Source: Helicobacter didelphidarum
Lineage (GTDB): Bacteria > Campylobacterota > Campylobacteria > Campylobacterales > Helicobacteraceae
DNA length: 64,000 nucleotides
Assembly: GCF_003364195.1 (NCBI RefSeq)
Contig: NZ_NXLQ01000010.1
Span: forward strand, 1 to 64,000
Reading direction: 5' to 3'
The notes under the pieces were generated by a model. The model worked only from the letters and a program-made list of their open reading frames with translations. It ran no database searches and was not told where the DNA came from. This document shows positions 16,516-24,427 of the stretch, piece by piece. The stretch's first letter is position 1. Each line of letters begins with the position of its first letter. Both the position numbers and the translations under genes were made by a program.

Positions 16516-19500
16516 TTATTCATATCTTTTTTCTCCTACTCGATGAGATTGTGTGTCTATGTTTTCTAGTGTTTCTTGTGTGTTATCTCTTTGTGTTTCT
16601 CCTAGATTTGTATCTAAAGTATTTGCCTCATAGTGAGAATCTTGCGGGGTAGATTCTGTGATTTCCCTATTGTCTATTACTTTATTATTTGAATCTTGTA
16701 TATTGTCTTGATTTATTTCATGAGATTGTTCTTTTTGTGTGTCCTCGCACTCTTGATTGTTCAAAGTTGCATTTGAAGTATCAAAATCGCCAGAAGAATC
16801 TCCACTCCCTTGCATATCTTCTTGAAATTCTCTATCACTCTCTTCCCATACATCAGCATTACTGCTTTCCTCATTGTGTGTAAAAGTATCTTGTGCTTGC
16901 ATATCTGTTTCATCATTGAATGTATCAAGATTCCATACAGATTCATTTCTTAGTTCAGAATCTTTTATATCTATATTATCTATGCTTGATTCTATTCTGC
17001 CATCTGCATTATAGTTTTGAATGCTTATTTCACTTGATTGTATTTCTTGTGCTTTTTGCAAAGATTCTATATCTATATGTTCACAATCTATTGCTCTTGT
17101 ATCATGGAGTTGTTGTGCAATTTGTATTTCATTGTGAGTGAGGAAATCTTTTTCTCTCACTTCAGAGTTTTGAATATGTAAGTTTTTTAAATCCAATTCA
17201 GATTCCATATCTTTTTCTCTGGCTTCATGAAAAAAGATAGTGCTACTTGATTGTATATACTCGCTTTCTTTGGAATCTACATTTTCAAGATCAAGAGTTG
17301 CTTGTGTTTCGTTCTCTACTTGTTGTATTTGCGAATCTTGAAGATGAGATTGCATTGCATAAGATGTGCTAGAGTGCATTGTGGCTTGTGTGCTTTGCAC
17401 ATGTTGTAATTGGCTTATTTGTGCTTTGAGATTATGAATTTCTTGCAATAAGACATCATTACTTGCATGTGTGTTGTATGGTATTTCTTGTGCTTCTCCT
17501 TCTTGTCTAAAAATATCTCCTAAAGTACTTGTTTCAATTGCATCATGAGCTAATACTTCAGGTAATGTTTCTGTTTCCATATTCTCATAGATACTTTCTT
17601 GCAACATTACTCTCTTTTTGTGATTCTTTTCTCTTTCTTCTCCTTCTTGCTTTCTTTGTTCTTGTAATTCTTTTTCTACTCTTTCTAATCGTTCTTTTTG
17701 TATCCTTTCTTGTTTTAATTCTGTTTTGATTGCTTCTTGCTCTTGAAAACATTGAATGGGTGTATTTTCTTTTGGTTTTCTATCTTGTAGATACATCTCC
17801 CTCCATTCTTTTGGATACTGCATTTTTAAATCATTAAGTTGTTTGACATCACTTGCACTTGAGCTAAAGATACGCAAATAATTCCCTAGTTTTCTTAGAT
17901 TTATATCTAAAATAGAGCTTCCTACTTCCTTTTGTTTAAAAAGTATTTGTCTTGCACTCTTTTTAGTCGTCTTTAAGAAATTGATTTCAGATTCACTTAG
18001 TCCTATTCTCTCTCTGAGTTTTTCAAGTGTCGTTTCATCATTTGTTGATAATATGACAAAATTTGACATATTATCAATGAAAGTATTAGCGTTTGCCACA
18101 TTCTCTAAAAAGTCAAGGTTTTGGATACCCATAGCAATCACACCATTTATTTTTCGAATCTCTACGATTGCTTCTATAATCTTTGTTCGCATAGATTCTA
18201 CGCCTAGATAATCTCTTAGCTCATCTATCCATATAAAAAAGCCTTTATCTGCATTCTTAGAGATGTTTTTAATCTTATGGAATAAATACATTGCAGATAA
18301 ACCTGCTAAGTTCTGATTATTGAGTATAGAATCCATATTGAGAATGGATAACTGTTTGTTAAAGTTTAATGCATCCTCACTATTATCAAATAAGCTTTTC
18401 AAATAAGGTTCAATTCTACCTTTGAGATTGATTTTTTCATTTGCTAGAGGAATAGATTGATAAAAATCTGTTAAGGTGATTTGTTTGTCTAAATCTTTAT
18501 ATGAAGCTCTTAGAGATTGGATAGTAGATTGTATCATCTTGCTTCCTTCTATTTCTGCTTCACTTGCTTCTTTTCCTTGTGTGATATTCATGACATCTTC
18601 TAACCATTGTTTGAGAAATTCATTATTTTCACTTGTATCTTCTAAGCTAAAAGGATTTAATTTGAATTTCTCATATCCTAAATCATGATATTCACCACCT
18701 ATATATTCTGTAAAATTGTGCATACCACGCAATTTATCCATTGCAAAGATATTAATGTCATACTTTAATAAGTTCAGCATTAAAAATTGCATAAGAGTAG
18801 TCTTTCCAAATCCTGTGCCTCCTATGACAAGTGTATGTCCTACTGCTGAACTTGTATCATTATCATGAAAATTAAAGAGAAAGGGAGAACCACTCAAATG
18901 TTGAAATGTAGTAATTGGTCTTTTTCCCCATCTATTTGCGTTATTTCCTAAAATATCATTCTCAAATATACATAAAGTTGATAATGCTGCACCACTTTGG
19001 TATCGCATTCTTGCATTTAAATTGCCTCTACTTGGAAAGAATGAAAAGAATAAAGGCTTTTGATTGAGTGTTTCTTTGACTATGGAGAGATTTTGTTTCT
19101 CAAGTAAGGATTTCATGGAATCTGTTTTTTCATTTAAGTCTTGTATATTTTTATATGAAACAATCAATACAGAGAAAGAGATTTTCAGAATATTCTCTCT
19201 TTCACTCTGTAAAAGCTGTGTAAGCTCTTCTAACTGATTTTTTATTAAATCTACTGCAAATGTCTTTACTCTTTTTACTTTCTTTATTGCTTGTTCCCTG
19301 TTTATAGCCTCACAATGAATCATGCAATAATAATCACTTGATTCTCTTAAGATACTTGTAGGGATTATTGTAGAAAGAGATTCTCCCTCATATGCTTTAA
19401 TACTGATAAATCTTGCATAGACTTTTTTTCTATAATCATCTTTTGAAATATCTTTTCTATTTTCTCTTTGCATTTCTTCATTTATATTCTTTTGAACATG

Positions 19501-21174
19501 CTTTTCACTCAAATTTGTATAAAAAATCATATAATCTTTTTTAAATTCTATATCACTTGTGATATAAGAATCTGTAAGTAAATTATTGCTATAACTTAGA
19601 TTTGTGTTTTGCATATTGCAATAAGTTGCATAGAAATTGAGAATCTCATCACTTTTGAATATATGAGGAGTAAAATCACTGAAATCTTGCATGGCAAGTT
19701 GTAAAATCTCTTTAAGTTTGGCTTCTTTATGCTCAAAGGAAAGATTCTCTTTGTTTTCTTCTTGCTCTTGTGTCATCTTTCTCTTTTTAGATTCAAAATA
19801 GCCAGTTATTCTTTTCTTTTTTGTGGAAAATATAAGAGTATAAGTAATCTTATAAGCCTTTGTGCCACTCTCCCATTTTTTTATTATTCTTTCTGCATAA
19901 AGATTCTTGACTTTTTCATCTAAGAGATTTAAATCCATTAATTCTTTTTTACAAAAAATATTGAGTTCTATATCATCTGTCAGTCTATTCCAAAATTGAT
20001 TTCTGCTCTTTGCAAGTTCTATTTCTTTATTCATAGTAGCACCAGCATAACTTACACCCTCTATCTTTATCCCACAACAGAGATTCCCATCTTTTAGCAC
20101 AAGCATTGTTTCATTGAGCTTACAAGCAATATTGTTTTCATAAGCAAGTGAATAGACTAATGGTTCTTTCACAAAGAGAGATTCTAAAAATTCTGTTGTG
20201 AGATTAAGTTTTTGTAAAAAGAATTTCTTCGTTTGAGAGAATGATTTGGCTATTTTGCTAGGCTTTTTAGATTGATGAGAATGCAGGGAATCTGTATGCG
20301 ATTTTGCATTCTTATGTTGCAAGGAAACATAATCTTGTTTGTAGGCAGAATTACTTGTTTCATTACTTAAAGTTGCTTGTGTGTTCTCTGTATCACTTGT
20401 AAGAGAATCTATTTCGCTTGTATGAGTGAGAGATTGATTGTAAGTAGAATGTATTACTTGTATGTGAAAGTCTTGTTCTGGTAAATGAGATTCTAACTCT
20501 TGTAAGCTCTTAGAATTACTCAGTAGAGTATCATTTACTATATTCTCATTTTCTTGCAAATGAGTTTGATTTTCTTGTAAATTATTGTCATTTTGCAAGG
20601 AAGCAGAATCTGTTTCTTGTAAGTGCGATTCTACATTGTTTAATTCTTTTGTTTCATTGATAGAATCTATGGTATAAGAATCTATAAAGTTCGTTATAGA
20701 TTCTGTATTACTCGCATATTCATTTGTTTCTTTTTGAATAGCATATGATTGATTTTCTTGTGTATAAGAATCTTGTTTGTAATCATCTTGTAATTCTTGA
20801 GATTCTAAGCATATTTCTTGTGATATTTCATGCTCTTTTACATTCTCATTTTGCAAAGAAAGAAAATCTTGTTTGTATGCAGAATCCTTCCTTGTTTCAT
20901 TATTGAAAATTACTTGTAGAGAATCTGTATTTTCTTGTAACAAATTCTCTTGCAAGGAAATAGAATGTATGCTAGTTTCTTGTGTAGATTCTGTAATTCC
21001 TTCTGCACTCTCTTCTAAGGAATAAAGTCTCTCATTTTGAGTATTCATAGTATTGCTTGTAGAATGTGGATTTTCTATAATATTTTTTGTAATATTTGCA
21101 ATAGTTTTTTCATAAGTTTTTCCTTTGGTATGAAGTTTATTTTTTGAAAAAAGATTCTTAAAAAGAGTACTCAT
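16516..21174 (-). CDS. virB4: Giant VirB4 ATPase with repetitive terminal extensions
   Basis: A 1552-aa protein. The central part (about residues 330-1140) is a VirB4/CagE ATPase: Walker A VIGGTGFGKTTLMQF near 780-795 and Walker B FFIWIDELRDYLG near 978-990, with an earlier LFFSFFPSRGNLNARM region. It drives T4SS assembly and substrate transfer. VirB4 proteins are usually about 800 aa. Here the first ~330 residues are low-complexity repeats (SLQEN, THLQE, ESHLQE), and the last ~380 begin with an Arg/Glu/Gln coiled coil and become Glu/Asp/Ser/Gln repeats. AAAAAGGAAATAATAC precedes the ATG. The extensions use Ser/Glu/Gln repeats like the tails on VirB11 and VirD4. Confidence 0.9.
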   Translation of the reverse strand: MSTLFKNLFSKNKLHTKGKTYEKTIANITKNIIENPHSTSNTMNTQNERLYSLEESAEGITESTQETSIHSISLQENLLQENTDSLQVIFNNETRKDSAYKQDFLSLQNENVKEHEISQEICLESQELQDDYKQDSYTQENQSYAIQKETNEYASNTESITNFIDSYTIDSINETKELNNVESHLQETDSASLQNDNNLQENQTHLQENENIVNDTLLSNSKSLQELESHLPEQDFHIQVIHSTYNQSLTHTSEIDSLTSDTENTQATLSNETSNSAYKQDYVSLQHKNAKSHTDSLHSHQSKKPSKIAKSFSQTKKFFLQKLNLTTEFLESLFVKEPLVYSLAYENNIACKLNETMLVLKDGNLCCGIKIEGVSYAGATMNKEIELAKSRNQFWNRLTDDIELNIFCKKELMDLNLLDEKVKNLYAERIIKKWESGTKAYKITYTLIFSTKKKRITGYFESKKRKMTQEQEENKENLSFEHKEAKLKEILQLAMQDFSDFTPHIFKSDEILNFYATYCNMQNTNLSYSNNLLTDSYITSDIEFKKDYMIFYTNLSEKHVQKNINEEMQRENRKDISKDDYRKKVYARFISIKAYEGESLSTIIPTSILRESSDYYCMIHCEAINREQAIKKVKRVKTFAVDLIKNQLEELTQLLQSERENILKISFSVLIVSYKNIQDLNEKTDSMKSLLEKQNLSIVKETLNQKPLFFSFFPSRGNLNARMRYQSGAALSTLCIFENDILGNNANRWGKRPITTFQHLSGSPFLFNFHDNDTSSAVGHTLVIGGTGFGKTTLMQFLMLNLLKYDINIFAMDKLRGMHNFTEYIGGEYHDLGYEKFKLNPFSLEDTSENNEFLKQWLEDVMNITQGKEASEAEIEGSKMIQSTIQSLRASYKDLDKQITLTDFYQSIPLANEKINLKGRIEPYLKSLFDNSEDALNFNKQLSILNMDSILNNQNLAGLSAMYLFHKIKNISKNADKGFFIWIDELRDYLGVESMRTKIIEAIVEIRKINGVIAMGIQNLDFLENVANANTFIDNMSNFVILSTNDETTLEKLRERIGLSESEINFLKTTKKSARQILFKQKEVGSSILDINLRKLGNYLRIFSSSASDVKQLNDLKMQYPKEWREMYLQDRKPKENTPIQCFQEQEAIKTELKQERIQKERLERVEKELQEQRKQEGEEREKNHKKRVMLQESIYENMETETLPEVLAHDAIETSTLGDIFRQEGEAQEIPYNTHASNDVLLQEIHNLKAQISQLQHVQSTQATMHSSTSYAMQSHLQDSQIQQVENETQATLDLENVDSKESEYIQSSSTIFFHEAREKDMESELDLKNLHIQNSEVREKDFLTHNEIQIAQQLHDTRAIDCEHIDIESLQKAQEIQSSEISIQNYNADGRIESSIDNIDIKDSELRNESVWNLDTFNDETDMQAQDTFTHNEESSNADVWEESDREFQEDMQGSGDSSGDFDTSNATLNNQECEDTQKEQSHEINQDNIQDSNNKVIDNREITESTPQDSHYEANTLDTNLGETQRDNTQETLENIDTQSHRVGEKRYE

Positions 21175-21198
21175 GTATTATTTCCTTTTTACTTATTC

Positions 21199-21444
21199 TT
21201 AGGCATAATAATTTTGTCTAAAAGAATATTGCAAATTGATAGAAACAATATCATATATATCATCATCAAAATACTCTAGGATTGCTAAGAGAATCATGAG
21301 TGCTAATGTCATCAAGATTCCATAGAGAAAAAAGAATATAAATGTAGTTACTCCAAATAAGAGTAAAAGCATCCAAGCATTTCTGCTTAAACCTCTTACT
21401 TTATCTTTCTTTGTAATCTCTTTTCTATTTTCTACGCTTATCAT
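21199..21444 (-). CDS. virB3: VirB3-like T4SS membrane protein
   Basis: An 81-aa protein with a charged N-terminus (ENRKEITKKDKVRGLSRN), one long or two closely spaced hydrophobic helices (about residues 28-58) and a short C-terminal domain ending YSFRQNYYA. The size, the basic LSRNAW-type lead-in and the place between VirB2 and VirB4 fit VirB3, a small inner-membrane partner of VirB4. Its ATG overlaps the stop of the upstream 42-aa frame (ATGA), indicating coupled translation. Confidence 0.8.
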   Translation of the reverse strand: MISVENRKEITKKDKVRGLSRNAWMLLLLFGVTTFIFFFLYGILMTLALMILLAILEYFDDDIYDIVSINLQYSFRQNYYA

Positions 21445-21569
21445 ATTTTTCCTTTTTCTTTTGAGAATCTTTTGTATTCTTTGAACTCTTTTTCATTCTC
21501 CTTTACTTTTGATTCTAAAAATACAATTGCATTTGTAATTTCTAGAATTTCTTTTGTATCATTGATCAT
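21441..21569 (-). CDS. Small charged peptide coupled to virB3 (42 aa)
   Basis: A 42-codon frame (MINDTKEILEITNAIVFLES, then a Lys/Glu-rich helix ending EKGKI). Its TGA overlaps the virB3 ATG as ATGA, the classic arrangement for translational coupling. The upstream site is weak (GCAAAGTA). It is predicted to be a single amphipathic, coiled-coil-prone helix. It is unrecognised and may simply serve as a leader that sets VirB3 output. Confidence 0.4.
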   Translation of the reverse strand: MINDTKEILEITNAIVFLESKVKENEKEFKEYKRFSKEKGKI

Positions 21570-21628
21570 TTTACTTTGCTTTTTTCTGCATTATTTTCAT
21601 TCTTTACATGTCTTCTTTTAAGAATCTT

Positions 21629-21949
21629 TTATAAAAATGCACTCATGCCCATATGTGTGATTCCATATAATGCTCCTAGTGCTACTAAAGCTCCTATTAA
21701 TACTTTCGCATTTTCTTTAAAAGTATCTGGCTTAAAAATAAAGATAAAACCTACGATAATGACATAAATAATCCCCACACTTGCAATCACAGTATTTAAG
21801 ACACTCATCACAGTTGCAGCTGTGCTTTTTAATTCTCTTTGCACTTGATTACCTAGATTACTAAAATCAGCAAATGCAAAGCATTGCAATGCTAAAAAAC
21901 ATACAAACATTATTTGTAATACAGAAAGCTTTTTAAATCTCTTTGTCAT
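21629..21949 (-). CDS. virB2: VirB2-like pilin
   Basis: A 106-aa protein. A signal peptide (basic MTKRFKK, then a hydrophobic run to about residue 27, likely cut after AFA) is followed by a short polar stretch and two hydrophobic helices (about 45-70 and 83-102) joined by a charged loop (FKPDTFKENAK). This is the prepilin layout of VirB2/TrbC. It forms the T4SS pilus. It is the first gene of the leftward secretion operon, with AAAGGAATACA before the ATG; a possible leftward -10 (TATAAT on the minus strand) lies at 22078-22083. Confidence 0.85.
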   Translation of the reverse strand: MTKRFKKLSVLQIMFVCFLALQCFAFADFSNLGNQVQRELKSTAATVMSVLNTVIASVGIIYVIIVGFIFIFKPDTFKENAKVLIGALVALGALYGITHMGMSAFL

Positions 21950-22182
21950 TGTATTCCTTTGGGATTGAATTGTTGTTGTATTTTTTAGAATCTTTATGAG
22001 AATTTGAAAAAGAAAACTATTGTCTCATCAAGAAGTATTTCTCTTGAAAAAAGAAATATCTTTTTACTCAATATTTCATTATATTGCTTTCTTTTTTATT
22101 CTTTTACTTTCTTTGCATTCTCTTGAGAAAACAGAATCTAAAAAATTTCATGAATAGTAAATATTTTTCATCAAAAAAGCAA

Positions 22183-22386
22183 TACCGATTTTTTACACTC
22201 TATACCGATTTTTATATTATGAATTTACAGGAAAGTTCGCTAGTGAAGGAATATTATTTTTAGAAGGAATTGTAGTCATTCTAACAATTCTCTTTGAAAT
22301 GCTTTTTTCATTTACTTTTGAGGTTCTATAAGCACGACTGCAATGGGGTTAGAAAAAAATGAGTATGTAGTATAAAAATCGGTATA
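22183..22386. repeat. TACCGATTTTT repeats (three copies)
   Basis: TACCGATTTTT occurs at 22183-22193 and 22203-22213 in direct orientation, 20 bp apart (two helical turns), and inverted at 22374-22384. The last two extend to a perfect 16-bp inverted repeat, TATACCGATTTTTATA at 22201-22216 and its complement at 22371-22386. Helical phasing and exact copies suggest protein-binding sites: iterons of an origin, or operators for the virB2 operon. Confidence 0.6.
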
Positions 22387-23035
22387 AAAAATTCCACTTT
22401 TTTAGAGATTTTTTTATTATTTTTGAGAAATTTCTTCTGCTTCTTTTTCAATTTCTTAGTAATTTTATTCAAAAGAATATATTTTTTATTTATAGAAATA
22501 GAAAAGATAATGACGAAACATATATATTCATTAAGAAAAACGAGAAAAAAGAGAGTAAAACTTTTAATTTCTTGTGAGAAATTTATGTTACTTGTGAATG
22601 CAGAAAAGATTATTTGTCATGTTTTCCTTTTTCTTGTTTGCATGATGAGATTTTCAGAGTTTCTCAAAAGAAAATTTTACAAGTAAAATACAAAATAAAT
22701 GAGTAGGTATTCAATGAATAATATTTACTTGAAATGATATGGAAAAAGTAGGAGAGGATTTACTCATTTAAAGAAGAAAAACTCTTTATCAACGAGAAGA
22801 AAGAAATACTCATAAAAAATAAAAAATATCTTTGTAAAATATCGATGTATTTTCTCAAAAAGATACAAATTTTTTCTTATAAAAAGAGTTGCTAAAAACT
22901 TAGAAAGAAAATACAAAAATATTTTTATAAAAAATACAAATATTTCTTGGAAATTTATTGAAAATTTCTAGCAAAAAATGAAAGAAAATATTTCTAAAAA
23001 GTAATATCTTATAGAATTGATTTTAGGAGTAATTT

Positions 23036-23185
23036 ATGAGTGAAATTTATCCATACAATCTCATTATTTTTTCTCTCATTTCTAATGTAAATAAGAGCGT
23101 ATTGTATTTACAGCTTTATTTTTATAAAAAATGCAGTCATTTTACTCTTAAATTAAACAAAAATAGTGTGAAAAAAGAGCAATAA
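23036..23185 (+). CDS. Small unknown protein (49 aa)
   Basis: A 49-codon frame starting MSEIYPYNLIIFSLISNV, with a textbook AGGAG six bases before the ATG, which is what separates it from the chance frames around it. The N-terminal half is moderately hydrophobic and the C-terminal half basic (KLNKNSVKKEQ). It lies alone between the repeats and the oriT-like site. Unrecognised; it could be a leader peptide or a small membrane protein. Confidence 0.4.
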   Translation: MSEIYPYNLIIFSLISNVNKSVLYLQLYFYKKCSHFTLKLNKNSVKKEQ

Positions 23186-23336
23186 AAGAATGCTTTATTT
23201 CTTATAGAAAAATGATACATATATTCCTTTAGAATTTCATCAGCATTTTACTGAATTTTTATAGATATTTCTCACTTTCTTTTTTACTTCTGTAAAAAAC
23301 AGCTAAAATCTCGTGTAGAACGATATTTTGCTTTGA

Positions 23337-23364
23337 TTTTGTATATACAAAAGGGTTATCCTGC
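23337..23364 (+). other. Candidate oriT: palindrome plus nic-like TATCCTGC
   Basis: A perfect 16-bp palindrome TTTTGTATATACAAAA (23337-23352) is followed after four bases by TATCCTGC (23357-23364). MOB-P relaxases of the RP4/VirD2 type cut at YATCCTG-Y, just 3' of an inverted repeat, and a HxH-motif relaxase is encoded 1 kb downstream. Layout and motif therefore agree with an origin of transfer, with the predicted cut between G23363 and C23364. Not proven; the octamer alone could occur by chance. Confidence 0.5.
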
Positions 23365-23464
23365 TAAAAAACTAGCTTTGAAAAATATATATCTTATTTA
23401 CTAAATATTTTTATAATGCGAAGTAAAGAGTTTTTTATAGGTTTTTTATCAAGTGAGGTGGAGT

Positions 23465-23620
23465 ATGATATATGTAAAAATAGAGAATGAATCAAAAGAT
23501 TTTATCAATGCCCTAAAAGCTTTAGCAAAAGTTGCTGATATTAAGCTGACTTTTGAGAAAGAAAATGTTAAAAAAAGTAGAAAAGATTCTAAAGGAAAGA
23601 AAAACAATGAGAGCATATGA
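23465..23620 (+). CDS. Small antitoxin-like protein (51 aa), N-terminal paralogue of the 26799 antitoxin
   Basis: A 51-aa frame, MIYVKIENESKDFINALKAL continuing to a Lys-rich tail (KKSRKDSKGKKNNESI). Its first 35 residues match the start of the 82-aa antitoxin at 26799 (V-x-I-x-N...K-x-[FL]-I-x-A-L-K), so it looks like that protein's DNA-binding or dimerising N-terminus without the toxin-binding tail. It overlaps the Panacea gene by 14 bases. AAGTGAGGTGGAGT precedes the ATG. It could be a working regulator or an antitoxin remnant. Confidence 0.5.
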   Translation: MIYVKIENESKDFINALKALAKVADIKLTFEKENVKKSRKDSKGKKNNESI

Positions 23621-24092
23621 AGTAGCTAGGTATTTTTTATTTCTAGCAGAGGAAAATGATGAACTCATAACAAAGTTAAAAATGCAAAAGCTTTTATACT
23701 ACGCACAAGCTTACTCTATGTATTATCTCAAAACACCTTTATTTGATGATAAAATACATGCATGGAAACTTGGTCCTGTTGTAACGAATGTCTATCATAC
23801 TTTAGAACATGATAGCAACAATATTTTATTGTATTCAGTGCTGAAAGATTTTGATACTGATATGTTTTCAGAAGAACAAAAAGCAATTATAAGAATGTGT
23901 TGGAAAGATTATGGAAAATATACTTCTAGTTACCTTGTGAGTTTAACACATAATGAGGAATCTTATAAAAAACATTACAAAGAGAATTGCAATAATGTGA
24001 TACCTCTTCATGATATTACGAAATCTTTAGAAAAAAGAGATGTAAAATACATCGAAAATGTTGAAAGGCAATTAAACTATGCCAACAATTGA
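23607..24092 (+). CDS. Panacea-domain protein (SocA/GepA-like antitoxin)
   Basis: A 161-aa protein from MRAYEVARYF, chosen because AAAGGAAAG precedes it; the longer frame to 23553 lacks a site. It has the Panacea (DUF4065) signature: KLKMQKLLYYAQAYSMYY, then PLFDDKIHAWKLGPVVTNVYH, then a conserved late helical region ending with a SLTHNEESYKKHY segment. Known Panacea proteins act as versatile antitoxins (PanA) paired with unrelated small toxins, or as SocA-type proteolytic adaptors. The gene is nested between a 51-aa antitoxin-like frame and a 79-aa orphan that overlaps its end. Confidence 0.85.
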   Translation: MRAYEVARYFLFLAEENDELITKLKMQKLLYYAQAYSMYYLKTPLFDDKIHAWKLGPVVTNVYHTLEHDSNNILLYSVLKDFDTDMFSEEQKAIIRMCWKDYGKYTSSYLVSLTHNEESYKKHYKENCNNVIPLHDITKSLEKRDVKYIENVERQLNYANN

Positions 24093-24318
24093 TTTAGTGA
24101 TAAGAATATTGCGATTATTAGAGATAAAATATGGTAATTTTTATGACAAAAGAAAATATCTTGATAAAAGTTTTAGCAATTTACATAGTTTATCTCTTGA
24201 TGATGAAATAAGAAAGGCAATAGAAAGTATTGATAAAGATTTTTTTGTTGGTTATGATAGCACAAAAATGAAAGATTTCATTTTCATTCTTGTAAGAGAT
24301 GAATTAAGAAAAAAATAA
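24079..24318 (+). CDS. Unknown 79-aa protein coupled to Panacea gene (candidate toxin)
   Basis: A 79-aa protein (MPTIDLVIRILRLLEIKYGN...VRDELRKK) whose ATG lies inside the end of the Panacea gene, 14-base overlap, so the two are translated together. It has no signal peptide; an amphipathic first helix is followed by charged helices and a C-terminal basic helix. It matches no family I know. A small overlapping partner is the standard toxin position in PanA-PanT pairs, so a toxin role is the leading hypothesis, from context only. Confidence 0.55.
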   Translation: MPTIDLVIRILRLLEIKYGNFYDKRKYLDKSFSNLHSLSLDDEIRKAIESIDKDFFVGYDSTKMKDFIFILVRDELRKK

Positions 24319-24427
24319 TTCATTCTCATTTCTTAAGGACATAGAAGATTCTTTGAATGTATGCTAGAATGTAAGCTTCAATAAAATTAATAGAAATACA
24401 ATAAAAATTTCATAAAAAAGGATTCTC

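Larger units (their letters stand above)
21950..23464. other. AT-rich divergence zone of the element (regulatory/transfer region)
   Basis: About 1.5 kb separates the leftward secretion operon from the rightward relaxase side. It holds a bulged AAGTATTTCT hairpin near 22052-22082 in the virB2 leader, a possible leftward -10 at 22078-22083, the TACCGATTTTT repeats, a GAATTGT/ACAATTC hairpin at 22267-22290, one probable small gene at 23036 and the oriT-like palindrome near 23337. The open frame at 22423-22686 lacks a ribosome binding site and is probably not a gene. No replication initiator gene is present. Confidence 0.6.

Noticed and set aside
22423-22686. 87-codon frame in the divergence zone as a gene
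   Set aside because: It starts at TTG without a ribosome binding site and its product is a chance-like run of Phe, Lys and Ile from AT-rich DNA.
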